A DNA stretch of 46,880 nt, from positions 1 to 46,880 of the forward strand of contig JANWKU010000051.1 of NCBI GenBank assembly GCA_025451215.1, in the 5' to 3' direction. Positions 27,721-36,362 of the stretch are shown here, in pieces. Source of the stretch: Terriglobales bacterium. GTDB taxonomy: Bacteria > Acidobacteriota > Terriglobia > Terriglobales > Acidobacteriaceae. Under the pieces are notes generated by a model. That model saw only the letters and a program-made list of their open reading frames with translations. It did not search any database and had not been told where the DNA came from. The position numbers and the translations under genes are program-made. The number at the start of each line of letters is the position of its first letter. Position 1 is the stretch's first letter.

Positions 27721-29094
27721 ATGGCGCTCGACACAAAACACGAAGATCTACAGAGCCTGCGAATTGATCGCTCGGCTTATCACGATCCGCAAAGTGGGCC
27801 GACCTGGGCGCGCCGTTACATTTTCATTGGCATTGCCATTGTTGTGCTGTTAGGGCTGTTCGCGCTTGCCTATCGCTTGCTTTCTACTGATCCGATTGAA
27901 GTCGAAGTCTCTCGCGCGACGACGGAAAGTTCGGGCTCCGATGTTGGTGGCGTTGTTCTTTCCGCGACGGGATACATTGTGCCTCATCACAAGATCAACG
28001 TGAACTCGAAGGTCACCGGACTTGTGAAGTGGATCGGCGTGGAGAAGGGTGACAAGGTAAAAGAAGGCCAGGTGCTGGTACGTCTGGAAGACAACGAATT
28101 TCGCGCGCAATACGAACAGCAACTCGGCGCAGCGGAAAATGCGAAGGCCTATTTGCAAGAATTGCAGAATGGATCTCGTCCCGAAGAAATTGCCCAGGCC
28201 CAGCATAACTTTGACGAAGCGGTGGCCACAGCCGGCGATGACAAGTTGACACTGGATCGCACGAAGCAGCTTTTTGCTCAGGGCGTCGTTTCGCGGCAGG
28301 CGTTAGATGATGCAACTGCCCGGTATAACGCGGACCAGGCGCGTGCGAACTCGCTTGAGAGGAGCTTGCAGTTGGCGAAATTAGGGCCGCGCGCGGAAGA
28401 GATTGCTCGGGCAAAGGGTCAAGTCATGCAGGCAGAAGGCGCTGCAGCCTATGCCAAAACGCTCCTCGATGCAACTGTAATTCGCGCGCCCGTAGATGGA
28501 ACGATCCTCGAACGGACGGCGGAAAAAGGTGAACTCATTACTGCGCAGTTCGCCAGCTCGGCTGAGGGCGGCCCGCAAGGATCCATTGCGACATTGGCGG
28601 ATTTGAACGATATTCAGGCAGACCTTGATATCGCTCAAGATGACTTTGCGAAGTTGTCCCCGCATCAAAAAGCGATTGTCACTGTCGATGCTTTTCCGGA
28701 CTTGAAGTATGACGGCGTGATCGCGGAAATTTCTCCGGAGGCGAACCGGCAAAAGGCCACGGTAGAAGTGAAAGTGCAGATTAAAAATCCTGATTCACAT
28801 CTTCGCCCGGAAATGAATACCACAGTGAAATTTTTGGCAGATGAACCCGCTCAGGGCGCGGCGCAGGAATCAACGGGGGTCTTTGTTCCCGCGAACGCGG
28901 TGCGTGATCGTGGTGGAAAAAAGATTGTTTTAATCGCATTCAACGACAAAGCTGTTGCGCGTGAAGTGCAGATCGTCTCGACGCGCAGCAACGGAGTGAT
29001 GGTGCAAGGTTTGGTTGGCGGTGAAAACGTTATTACGTCCGGCCCGGCAACTTTGAAAGACGGAGACAAAATCAAGATTAAGGGGCAGTCATGA
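27721..29094 (+). CDS. Periplasmic adaptor (membrane fusion protein), HlyD/MacA type
   Basis: A 457-residue adaptor with one membrane helix (about 32-53), placing the rest in the periplasm. The split biotinyl-lipoyl domain is visible as [20 protein letters not shown] (about 98-117) and [20 protein letters not shown] (about 256-275). Between them lies a long coiled-coil hairpin (about 130-245) with paired PEEIAQAQ and AEEIARAK segments. Beta-barrel and membrane-proximal domains follow. It links the inner-membrane permeases to an outer-membrane channel; no TolC homologue is encoded here. It begins 18 bases after the second permease and overlaps the ATPase gene by four bases. Confidence 0.92.
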   Translation: MALDTKHEDLQSLRIDRSAYHDPQSGPTWARRYIFIGIAIVVLLGLFALAYRLLSTDPIEVEVSRATTESSGSDVGGVVLSATGYIVPHHKINVNSKVTGLVKWIGVEKGDKVKEGQVLVRLEDNEFRAQYEQQLGAAENAKAYLQELQNGSRPEEIAQAQHNFDEAVATAGDDKLTLDRTKQLFAQGVVSRQALDDATARYNADQARANSLERSLQLAKLGPRAEEIARAKGQVMQAEGAAAYAKTLLDATVIRAPVDGTILERTAEKGELITAQFASSAEGGPQGSIATLADLNDIQADLDIAQDDFAKLSPHQKAIVTVDAFPDLKYDGVIAEISPEANRQKATVEVKVQIKNPDSHLRPEMNTTVKFLADEPAQGAAQESTGVFVPANAVRDRGGKKIVLIAFNDKAVAREVQIVSTRSNGVMVQGLVGGENVITSGPATLKDGDKIKIKGQS

Positions 29095-29804
29095 GCACAG
29101 CTACGATGCCGAATACCGCTACGCAAACTGAAGTCGTCCGCGTTCGCAATGTGAGCAAAGTATTCAAACGCGACGCATTCGAAGTGAAGGCCCTCGATGA
29201 TGTTTCCATTGACATCGCCACCGGAGAATTCATGGCGCTGATGGGACCTTCGGGCTCCGGAAAGACAACCTTGCTGAACATGATCGCGGCCATTGATCGT
29301 CCAACCGCGGGCGAGTTGCTGGTGCTGGGACAGAATATTTTCAGCTTCAACGATGGACAGGCGGCGAAATGGCGGAACCAGCACATCGGTTACATTTTTC
29401 AGACCTTCAATCTGATTCCCGTCCTCACGGCGTTTGAGAATGTTGAGTTGCCGCTGCTGCTGACGAAGCTCACGACGCAGCAACGGCGCGATCACGTGAT
29501 GACTGCATTGAAATTAGTGGGACTTGAAGAGCGCGTACACCACTTGCCGAAGCAACTCTCCGGTGGACAGGAACAGCGCGTCGCAATTGCGCGTGCCATC
29601 GCCAGCGACCCGACTTTGTTGCTCGCCGACGAGCCGACGGGAGATCTGGACAGTCACTCCGCGACGGAAATTCTCGAGATTCTGAAGCGGCTGAATGAGG
29701 ACTTTCACAAAACCGTGATCATGGTGACGCACGATCCGCACGCGGCGTCTTATGCCCGGGTCACGCGACATCTGGAAAAGGGTATGCTCCTGCCGCCCGT
29801 GTAA
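29091..29804 (+). CDS. ABC transporter ATP-binding protein, MacB/LolD type
   Basis: A 237-residue ATPase that powers the exporter. Walker A is GPSGSGKTT (about 53-61), the Q-loop lies in [14 protein letters not shown], the signature is [14 protein letters not shown], and Walker B is [12 protein letters not shown], followed by the H-loop in VTHDP. The short DEPTGDLDS form and the N-terminal [11 protein letters not shown] are typical of the LolD/MacB/FtsE branch. One unusual detail is Glu in place of the common Gln in LSGGQxQR. The gene shares ATGA with the end of the adaptor gene, which indicates translational coupling. Confidence 0.95.
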   Translation: MSTATMPNTATQTEVVRVRNVSKVFKRDAFEVKALDDVSIDIATGEFMALMGPSGSGKTTLLNMIAAIDRPTAGELLVLGQNIFSFNDGQAAKWRNQHIGYIFQTFNLIPVLTAFENVELPLLLTKLTTQQRRDHVMTALKLVGLEERVHHLPKQLSGGQEQRVAIARAIASDPTLLLADEPTGDLDSHSATEILEILKRLNEDFHKTVIMVTHDPHAASYARVTRHLEKGMLLPPV

Positions 29805-29897
29805 TTTCTGCAGACCTTCTTCTGTGGACTCGATAAACGGGTCCCTTTTATTTTTGGCCGTAAGAACATCCTTCCCAAAATATCCCAGCTTAAAACG

Positions 29898-29936
29898 TCG
29901 GAGAGTTTGTCCAGAATCTGGACGCTTAAACTCCGA
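29898..29936. other. Compound intergenic hairpin after the exporter operon
   Basis: GTCCAG (29909-29914) pairs with CTGGAC (29918-29923) around an AAT loop. Outside it, TCGGAG plus TTT (29898-29908, with a two-base bulge) pairs with AAACTCCGA (29928-29936) across a small internal loop. The structure stands 94 bases after the ATPase stop and about 220 bases before the repeat-protein gene. There is no U-run, so it is not a standard intrinsic terminator; it may be a processing or stabilising element, or a protein-binding site. Confidence 0.5.
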
Positions 29937-30154
29937 AAACCAGAAGAAACAGGCACAAAAGCCATGATTTCCAGGTTTTAGACAGCAATCGCCGGCTTGG
30001 ACGGGCAAAACCGGCCGGACTCTCCTTAAAAAACGAACAAACGCATAAATCTCTGCACTTTTTGGGCATGTAAGCGTATTCTTTGTCGGCAAGACCCTAA
30101 GATGTCCCTTCTTCTCCTGTATGTTGGGGTCTAAGGGGCAGGAGAACACACAAG

Positions 30155-30619
30155 ATGAAAGGCATTCCCGTGGTATTTGTGGCAGTGGTGGCTATGATGA
30201 TGTGGGCATCTCCTTCTTTTGCCTGCCCATCTACGTCAAAATCCGCGAATGGTCCCAGCCTCGTGCTGGCGCCAACAACCCTACAAGCAGACGGCGCTGG
30301 CCGCGTTCCATGGCCGGTCACTCTGCAGGCAGATGGCGCTGGTCGTGTTCCATGGCCGGTTACTCTGCAGGCAGACGGCGCTGGTCGTGTTCCATGGCCG
30401 GTTACTCTGCAGGCAGACGGCGCTGGTCGTGTTCCATGGCCGGTCACTCTGCAAGCAGACGGCGCTGGTCGTGTTCCATGGCCGGTTACTCTGCAAGCAG
30501 ATGGCGCTGGTCGTGTTCCATGGCCGGTTACTCTGCAGGCAGACGGTGCTGGCCGCGTTCCATGGCCAGTTACGTTGCAGGCAGACGGCGCTGGTCGCGT
30601 TCCATGGCCAGTCGCTTAA
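30155..30619 (+). CDS. Secreted protein of eight identical 14-residue repeats
   Basis: A 154-residue product. Residues 1-23 form a signal peptide (MKGIPVVFVAVVAMMMWASP then SFA) with a Cys at the probable first mature position. A short linker (24-41) is followed by eight perfect copies of TLQADGAGRVPWPV (42-153) and a final Ala. At the DNA level the copies differ, but every difference is synonymous. An AGGAG site lies about ten bases before ATG 30155. Each unit holds one Asp, one Arg, a turn-forming DGAG and a Pro-Trp-Pro, so an extended or beta-type repeat structure is possible. I do not recognise a characterised family. Candidate roles are a surface or matrix protein, or a multi-unit peptide precursor. 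Confidence 0.82.
   Translation: MKGIPVVFVAVVAMMMWASPSFACPSTSKSANGPSLVLAPTTLQADGAGRVPWPVTLQADGAGRVPWPVTLQADGAGRVPWPVTLQADGAGRVPWPVTLQADGAGRVPWPVTLQADGAGRVPWPVTLQADGAGRVPWPVTLQADGAGRVPWPVA
30278..30613 (+). repeat. Eight tandem 42-bp coding repeats
   Basis: Eight head-to-tail units of 42 bases encode the 14-residue repeats. Nine of the 14 codon positions vary among copies, always silently, for example ACC/ACT/ACG, CTA/CTG/TTG, GAC/GAT, CGC/CGT and CCG/CCA. Because 42 is a multiple of three and the unit lacks stops in several frames, long spurious frames appear on both strands here. Units 1, 7 and 8 are the most divergent, as expected if the middle units spread by recent duplication or conversion. 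Confidence 0.95.
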
Positions 30620-30727
30620 TCTGATTGCCTGAAACTTTGGTAATCAAATTTGGGTTACCTTTTTCCGATTGGTGACCCAAAGATATCTTTCAACCTGAGG
30701 GCAGCAGTAGTATTCTGCCCTCAGTTT

Positions 30728-31477
30728 ATGGGTCTGCTGATCAACATCTTTTGGTGGGCAACAATACCGATGCAGGCGGTATTGTTGTATTTGCTGGTGC
30801 GAAACACCTCCATCAAAAGTTATCCCTTCTTCTTTGCATACACCGGATTCTCGATCTTTACGGGGATAGGCCGCTTCGCTCTTCGAAACACCAGTCATCC
30901 ATATTTGTATTTTTACTGGGCCACCGACGCTGTGTTGGTGTTGCTCGCGATCGCGATTCTGCACGAAGTGTTCAAAACGGTTTTTGGCAACCTGCGGCAT
31001 AAATTCTGGTTCCGCATGATATTTCCTATCGTGGTGACCGGCACCCTGGCGCTCACCATTGTTCACGCGGAAAGCCTATTTACTGGAAAGCTCTCGCTGT
31101 TTGCTGTCATTCTGGCCAGCGAACTGGCGATGAGGTTCTTGCAGGTGGCACTGTTCGTTTTGCTGATATCTTTGGTCGCCTTGTTTGGATTACGGTGGCG
31201 GCAACAGGCTTTCGGTATTTCCGCCGGGTTTGGCATTCATGCGAGCGTTTGCCTGCTGGCGTCTACCAAGCTTTATGAAGTTGGGGCCAATTTCGAGGGA
31301 TGGTGGGGCGTGGCCACGCTGGCGGCGTATACGGTCGCAGTGGTCATTTGGCTCTGCTACTTCACTGGCGCTCCTGAACCGGTGAAATTACGTTCCGAGC
31401 TGCCTCCCTTGTCGATTGGCGATCTTGCTGTGTACCGAGATGCAATGCAGAAAGTTCAGAAGGTGCGGCACATATGA
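30728..31477 (+). CDS. Polytopic (about seven-helix) membrane protein, unknown function
   Basis: A 249-residue protein from ATG 30728; an in-frame TTG at 30650 would add 26 residues that break the membrane pattern. Around seven hydrophobic helices are visible, starting LLINIFWWATIPMQAVLLYL. The motif SYPFFFAYTGF and the aromatic-rich first loops are recurrent in a family I associate with Acidobacteria, but I know no function. The C terminus is a cytoplasmic tail of about 35 residues (ELPPLSIGDLAVYRDAMQKV). It overlaps the next gene by four bases (ATGA), so both are expressed together. It starts 108 bases after the repeat-protein gene. Confidence 0.75.
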   Translation: MGLLINIFWWATIPMQAVLLYLLVRNTSIKSYPFFFAYTGFSIFTGIGRFALRNTSHPYLYFYWATDAVLVLLAIAILHEVFKTVFGNLRHKFWFRMIFPIVVTGTLALTIVHAESLFTGKLSLFAVILASELAMRFLQVALFVLLISLVALFGLRWRQQAFGISAGFGIHASVCLLASTKLYEVGANFEGWWGVATLAAYTVAVVIWLCYFTGAPEPVKLRSELPPLSIGDLAVYRDAMQKVQKVRHI

Positions 31478-32061
31478 TGACTTACATATTGTGGTATTTC
31501 ATGATCACCGCTGGTTTTGTTGGCTGCGCTGTCGTGGCGGCCTGGACGTGGTTCCGTTTCCCGGAGCGCACCGCGCAGGACGTGGTTGACTTCCTGTTGC
31601 CGGTGGACATGGAAAAAGTGGAGGCGCTGCTTGATCCGGTCGCCGAAGGCACGTTGAGGCGCCAGCTGGACCGAGAAGAGTTCCGTCAATTACAGCGCAA
31701 GCGCATCCATTTGTACCTGTCATTCGTAAAGAGAATGGCACACAACGCTTCCGTGCTCATTGATTGGGCGAACCGTGAGGCGGAAGGCAATGACGAAAAG
31801 ATGATCCAGCTGGCCCAGGAACTGCAACAGGGCGCGGTGGAAGTACGCCTGTATTCCTTGTTGACGCTGTTGAAGCTGCGTTTCTGGCTGTTGCTCCGGG
31901 TAGATTCGTGGAAAGTTCTGCCGATCCCGAGCCTTTATGATGTCCGCGAGTTGGGCGGCATTCAAGGCGCAAAAAGCTATGATCGTTTGAAGACCACGGC
32001 TGGCTTTCTGTTTCTTGAGATGCAGCAGCCGAACTTCGAACAGCTGTTTCAGAATTTGTAA
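31474..32061 (+). CDS. Membrane-anchored helical protein, partner of upstream gene
   Basis: A 195-residue product with one N-terminal membrane helix (about 5-27), followed by a mainly helical cytoplasmic part. Charged segments such as LRRQLDREEFRQLQRKRIHLYL suggest helix bundles, and a hydrophobic stretch (YSLLTLLKLRFWLLLRV, about 127-143) could contact the membrane. I recognise no named domain. The ATG overlaps the stop of the polytopic membrane gene in the sequence ATGATG, indicating coupled translation. A terminator follows 29 bases after the stop, closing the unit. Confidence 0.72.
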   Translation: MMTYILWYFMITAGFVGCAVVAAWTWFRFPERTAQDVVDFLLPVDMEKVEALLDPVAEGTLRRQLDREEFRQLQRKRIHLYLSFVKRMAHNASVLIDWANREAEGNDEKMIQLAQELQQGAVEVRLYSLLTLLKLRFWLLLRVDSWKVLPIPSLYDVRELGGIQGAKSYDRLKTTAGFLFLEMQQPNFEQLFQNL

Positions 32062-32090
32062 AGCTTGAATCGTAACCTCGGAATATAAGC

Positions 32091-32132
32091 AAAGAGCGTG
32101 CGCCAGTCTCAAGGGCCACGCTCTTTTCTTTT
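32091..32132 (+). terminator. Rho-independent terminator
   Basis: AAAGAGCGTG (32091-32100) pairs perfectly with CACGCTCTTT (32117-32126) around a 16-base loop, and the stem is followed by TCTTTT. It ends the unit of the two membrane-protein genes, possibly including the repeat-protein gene. Confidence 0.85.
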
Positions 32133-32254
32133 GATCGGGATTCGTGCTCGCGCTCTCTTCTTTGACAGACCGAACTCTTACCGCCTGCGGATCGTTCCCA
32201 CAAACCCTTTGAATTCGTTTTGAAACATCGCGCCGCAATGCTAAGTTGAGCGTC

Positions 32255-32632
32255 ATGATTGTTGGCACCGGCATTGATATCGTCGAGGTTCCCCGCATCG
32301 CGGAGTCCATTGCGCGCTTCGGCGAGCGCTTCGTCCAGCGAGTATTTACCGAAGGCGAAATTCGATATTGTGAATCGAAAGCCAACCGCGTGGAACGCTA
32401 CGCGGCCCGCTTTGCCGCGAAAGAGGCGGGCATGAAGGCGATTGGAACGGGCTGGAACCACGGCGTGCGCTTTCGCGATATTGAAGTTCTGCGGGAGCCC
32501 GGGGGGCGTCCAACGCTGATGTTTCACGGGAAGGCGGCGGAGTTTTCCGCGAAGCTGGGGGCGACGCGTATCTCGCTATCCCTTTCGCATACAGCCCAGC
32601 AGGCAATTGCCCAGGTCATTCTGGAGAGTTAG
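32255..32632 (+). CDS. acpS: Holo-[acyl-carrier-protein] synthase
   Basis: A 125-residue enzyme that transfers 4-phosphopantetheine from coenzyme A to acyl carrier protein. The N-terminal GTGIDIVEVPRI carries the Mg-binding Asp, and RFAAKEAGMKAIGTG carries the catalytic Glu/Lys pair of the trimeric AcpS type. The C-terminal SLSHTAQQAIAQV also fits. ATG 32255 is the natural start; a TTG nine bases upstream is possible. Its likely targets include the two acyl carrier proteins encoded at 41355-41600 and 41703-41960. Confidence 0.94.
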   Translation: MIVGTGIDIVEVPRIAESIARFGERFVQRVFTEGEIRYCESKANRVERYAARFAAKEAGMKAIGTGWNHGVRFRDIEVLREPGGRPTLMFHGKAAEFSAKLGATRISLSLSHTAQQAIAQVILES

Positions 32633-32792
32633 GGATTGGATAATAGCGCTCTTTTGAGCCGCCCGCCGGGTCCCTTAGGTTTCGCTAGAAGGCTCGAACC
32701 GGCGCTATACGAGCAAATACGGCCTAAGTCTGAGCCAATGCCGCACCTTCTGATAGACTGTCGAATTCAAATCGGGCCACTGAACTTCGCTC

Positions 32793-35201
32793 ATGACGGA
32801 AACACTTCTTCTCTCCCCTAGCCGTTCCCAGCAGTCCGCGGCTCCTGTTGCCATGCTCGCCGGTATTGGACTCAGCAGTCTCTCGGCGTTGTTGCTGGAA
32901 CTTTCGTTAACGCGGTTATTTTCGGTGGTGCTGTTTTATCACTTCGCGTTTCTTGCGATTTCAATCGCCTTGCTGGGGCTGGGAGCTGGAGGGGTGTTCG
33001 CTTACGTCGCCAGGGCCCGGTTTCTGAAGTATGAAACCCGGCCTTTGATGGCGCTGCTGTGCGTGATGAATGCCATTCTGGTCCCATTGGTACTCGAAGT
33101 CGTGCTGCACGTTCCCGTGTCACTGGAGCTTACTGGGGCGAATTTCCTGCGGCTTACGGCCATGTATGTGGCTTCCGCCGTGCCGTTTTTTCTGACCGGC
33201 CTGCAGTTTTCCATTGTTTTTGCACGCCTTCCGGAAAATATTTCCCGTTTTTATGGCGCGGACCTGGCGGGCGGAGCGGCAGCTTGCCTGGCGACTGTGC
33301 CTCTGTTGGATCACTTGGGCGGTCCCAACACGATTTTATTTGCCGGAGTTTTGGCTGTGTGCGCGGCGCTGGCATGGGCGATAAATCCTGGAATGAAAAG
33401 GGTTGCTGGGTCCATTCTGGTGGTCCTACTAGCTCTCATCGCGGCCAACCACTCGGGAAAGCTGATTGACGTGATCTACGCCAAGGGCGTGCTGCGCGAC
33501 CGCTCCTGGGTGGAATTCTCGCGCTGGAATGCCATTTCCCGCGTCGAGGTGGACCAGCAGGGCAATAGCGGTAAGGCAGTGGTGATTGACGCTGACGCCT
33601 CCACCTACATCATGAATGCCGATCCGGCAAAATGGCAGGGCACGGTTTGGGAACGGAACCTGATGTCCTCGCCTCCGGCGGTCGCGAACGTGCTCCGTCC
33701 GCACGGAGATTACGCCATTATCGGCCCGGGCGGTGGCGTGGATGTGCTGCGCGCAGTCGCTAATGGGAGCCCGAGCGTCACCGGCATTGAGATTAATCCG
33801 ATTATCGCGACCACCATCATGCGTGAAAGGTATGCGGATTATGCCTATCACCTATACGAACGTCCCAATGTTCATATTCACGTGCGGGACGGCCGCTCGT
33901 ATTTGCGAAGTACGAAGGAGCGCTTTGACGTTGTGCAGATGACACTGGTGGACACGTGGGCATCCACCGCCGCCGGCGCCTTCGCACTGAGCGAAAACAA
34001 CCTTTATACGGTGGAGGCGTTCCGTGAATATTTTGACCACTTACGCCCCGATGGGATGATCGCGATTACACGCTGGGAATTTCGCCAGCCGCGCGAGGCT
34101 TTGCGCGTGGTTTCGGTGGCGATGGAAGCGCTGCACGAACTCGGGGTAAAAAATCCCGCGGCGAACTTCATGGTGATTTCGCAGGGAGACCTGAACGAGG
34201 ATGGAATTCCCGTTGCCGTTATCGCCAAGAAAAGCGCCTTTACGCCCGAAGAAGAAGCTGCGGTGCGCGCTCATCTTGAAAGCCATACCCAACTGTCCTC
34301 GCTGTATATGCCCTCCGAGCCGCGCAACAATCCATTTTCGCAACTGATCGCCAGCAATGATCCTTATGCCTTCGCTGCGCACTACGCCTATAACGTAACC
34401 CCGGTGGATGATAACGCTCCGTTTTTCTTTTTCACGCTGAAGCCGGGTGAACTCCTTCACCACAAGGGATTGGACCAGGGAATTGATTGGAAGGTGAATG
34501 TAGGAGTGGCCGTGCTGGGGATGGTGCTGATCATTTCCATCATCGCGGTCATTGCATTTCTTCTTTTCCCGCTGGCGATTGGAACGGGCGGCTCGCACGA
34601 GCAAGCGTCCAGTTTGCTTTATTTCGTGGCCATTGGCCTGGCTTACATCATCGTCGAGATCGCCTTCATTCAGCGCTTCGTTTTGTTTTTAGGACATCCC
34701 ACGTACGCGCTCACCGTGGTGGTTTTCCTGCTGCTGCTTTCGAGCGGGGCAGGCAGTTTGATTTCGCGCCGATGGCTTCCGCAAACCAGATCCGTGTGGC
34801 GGCCTTTGACGCTGATTATCGTGGTAGTTCTTGCTTACGTCTTTATTCTTCCGGCAATCCTGATTCATCTTGTGGGATTGCCGTTTCCGTTAAAGCTGCT
34901 GGTCAGCGCCGCGCTCTTGGTTCCTTTGGGATTTTTCATGGGAATGCCATTTCCCACCGGCTTGCGTGCTTTGGCGAACAAGTCGCTCCAGAAATCTGCG
35001 ACGGCTGACAGATCCAACGCGGTGGAATGGGCCTGGGCGATGAACGCCGCAGCCAGCGTAATGGGTTCGGTATTGGCGATCGTGATTGCTATTCAGTTTG
35101 GCCTGAACGTCACTCTTGCCTGCGGCGCGGCTGCATATTTGCTGGCGCTTCTATTAACACAATCACTACACCGCAACATGGCAGATGAACCCCAGCCTTG
35201 A
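32793..35201 (+). CDS. Membrane-embedded spermidine-synthase-like protein
   Basis: An 802-residue protein made of an N-terminal block of about seven helices (20-235), a soluble methyltransferase-fold domain (about 240-560) and a C-terminal block of about seven helices. The Rossmann domain shows GPGGGVDVLRA (near 311) and an acidic residue at the end of the next strand (TGIEINP), typical of SpeE-like proteins that bind S-adenosyl or decarboxylated S-adenosyl compounds. The catalytic strand reads VQMTLVDTWAS, which lacks the canonical DxxDP arrangement, so true spermidine synthesis is doubtful. Such fusions are widespread but uncharacterised. It starts 160 bases after acpS and precedes the MCE gene on the same strand. 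Confidence 0.82.
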   Translation: MTETLLLSPSRSQQSAAPVAMLAGIGLSSLSALLLELSLTRLFSVVLFYHFAFLAISIALLGLGAGGVFAYVARARFLKYETRPLMALLCVMNAILVPLVLEVVLHVPVSLELTGANFLRLTAMYVASAVPFFLTGLQFSIVFARLPENISRFYGADLAGGAAACLATVPLLDHLGGPNTILFAGVLAVCAALAWAINPGMKRVAGSILVVLLALIAANHSGKLIDVIYAKGVLRDRSWVEFSRWNAISRVEVDQQGNSGKAVVIDADASTYIMNADPAKWQGTVWERNLMSSPPAVANVLRPHGDYAIIGPGGGVDVLRAVANGSPSVTGIEINPIIATTIMRERYADYAYHLYERPNVHIHVRDGRSYLRSTKERFDVVQMTLVDTWASTAAGAFALSENNLYTVEAFREYFDHLRPDGMIAITRWEFRQPREALRVVSVAMEALHELGVKNPAANFMVISQGDLNEDGIPVAVIAKKSAFTPEEEAAVRAHLESHTQLSSLYMPSEPRNNPFSQLIASNDPYAFAAHYAYNVTPVDDNAPFFFFTLKPGELLHHKGLDQGIDWKVNVGVAVLGMVLIISIIAVIAFLLFPLAIGTGGSHEQASSLLYFVAIGLAYIIVEIAFIQRFVLFLGHPTYALTVVVFLLLLSSGAGSLISRRWLPQTRSVWRPLTLIIVVVLAYVFILPAILIHLVGLPFPLKLLVSAALLVPLGFFMGMPFPTGLRALANKSLQKSATADRSNAVEWAWAMNAAASVMGSVLAIVIAIQFGLNVTLACGAAAYLLALLLTQSLHRNMADEPQP

Positions 35202-35274
35202 CCTTTGCTATGATGCAAGAACGTCGCCGTTCATAGCCAATGAACTTTGCCGATGACTTCGTTCAGGAGAATGC

Positions 35275-36354
35275 GTGCCTAGCCAGAAGCAGTTGAAATG
35301 GTCTCAACTGAAGGTCGGGCTCACCGTACTGGGCGCATCCATCACCTTGGCCGTGCTCGTCTTCCTGATGAATAGCACGGGGGGATTGTTCACCAAGAAA
35401 ATTATCCTGAAATCTTATTTCGACAATGCCAGTGGTTTGCGTACCGGCGCACCTGTGCGGCTGAGCGGCGTGGATATTGGCAACGTGTCGGGCGTCCGCA
35501 TCGTTCCCGACGCCAATAAACGCATGACCCCAGTGGAAGTCACAATGAAGGTGGACACCAAGTATTTGTCCAATATTCGCACCGATTCAACAACCCAGTT
35601 GTCCACTGCGGGGGTGCTGGGTGAAACCTATATTGACATCGACAGTGCTCAGGCCACGGGGCCTGAGGTAAAGAGTGGAAATGTTCTTCCCATCCACGAC
35701 ACGCCCGACATTCAGGACGTTGTACGCTCCAGCCAGAGCACGCTGGAAAACATGGACGCGCTGCTGAAGCGTTTAGACCGGATCGTGGCTTTTGTGGAAA
35801 GCGGGCAGGGATCCATCGGGAAGCTGATTTACGACCCCAATCTCTACACCCGCCTGAATTCGACCGTAGATGAATTTCAAGGGCTGGTGAATCAGGTTAG
35901 CAACGGCAAAGGCACTCTGGGCAAACTCTTCTCCGATGACCAGCTCTACAACAAAGCCAACGCCACTGTGGACAAGCTGAACGGCATTTTAGATGATCTG
36001 AATGCGGGTAAGGGCACGGCGGGAAAGTTCCTGAAAGACCCAGCGCTTTATAACAATGCGAACGAGACCATTGCCAACGTGAAGAAGTTAACGGACGACA
36101 TCAATGCAGGCAAGGGAGCAATTGGGAAGCTGGCCAAAGATCAGGCCTTTGCGGACAAACTGCAGAACACAATGAACAAATTGTCGGCCATTTCAGACAA
36201 GTTGGCTGCGGGGCAAGGTACAGCAGGAAGGCTTTTGCAGGATGAATCGCTCTATAACAATACTAATCAGCTATTGACGGAAACACAGGGCTTGATCAAA
36301 GCAATCCGCGAAAATCCCAAGAAATATCTGACTATTCACTTCAAAGTTTTTTGA
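35275..36354 (+). CDS. MCE/MlaD-family protein with five 34-residue C-terminal repeats
   Basis: A 359-residue periplasmic protein anchored by one N-terminal helix (about 16-34). Residues about 42-125 form an MCE domain (YFDNASGLRTGAPVRLSGVD), the lipid-binding module of MlaD. From residue 177 there are five units of exactly 34 residues (177-210, 211-244, 245-278, 279-312 and 313-346), each opening GxGxxGKL or similar and then D-x-x-LY-x-x-x-N. MlaD proteins normally work with MlaE and MlaF in phospholipid transport, but neither is encoded here. GTG 35275 is the start, preceded by AGGAGA; an ATG four bases earlier meets a stop after three codons. Confidence 0.88.
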   Translation: MPSQKQLKWSQLKVGLTVLGASITLAVLVFLMNSTGGLFTKKIILKSYFDNASGLRTGAPVRLSGVDIGNVSGVRIVPDANKRMTPVEVTMKVDTKYLSNIRTDSTTQLSTAGVLGETYIDIDSAQATGPEVKSGNVLPIHDTPDIQDVVRSSQSTLENMDALLKRLDRIVAFVESGQGSIGKLIYDPNLYTRLNSTVDEFQGLVNQVSNGKGTLGKLFSDDQLYNKANATVDKLNGILDDLNAGKGTAGKFLKDPALYNNANETIANVKKLTDDINAGKGAIGKLAKDQAFADKLQNTMNKLSAISDKLAAGQGTAGRLLQDESLYNNTNQLLTETQGLIKAIRENPKKYLTIHFKVF

Positions 36355-36362
36355 AGATCTTC

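Noticed and set aside
30278-30613. CRISPR-like tandem repeats
   Set aside because: The units are contiguous and have no unique spacers between them; they encode a peptide repeat.
30121-30632. Long open frames in other phases and on the minus strand across the 42-bp repeats
   Set aside because: They are by-products of a stop-free repeat whose length is a multiple of three. Only the frame from 30155 has a signal peptide, and it is the frame in which all variation is synonymous.
32680-32715. tRNA T-arm-like GGTTCGAGCC on the minus strand
   Set aside because: The flanking bases do not form a T-stem and no acceptor stem or anticodon arm can be drawn.
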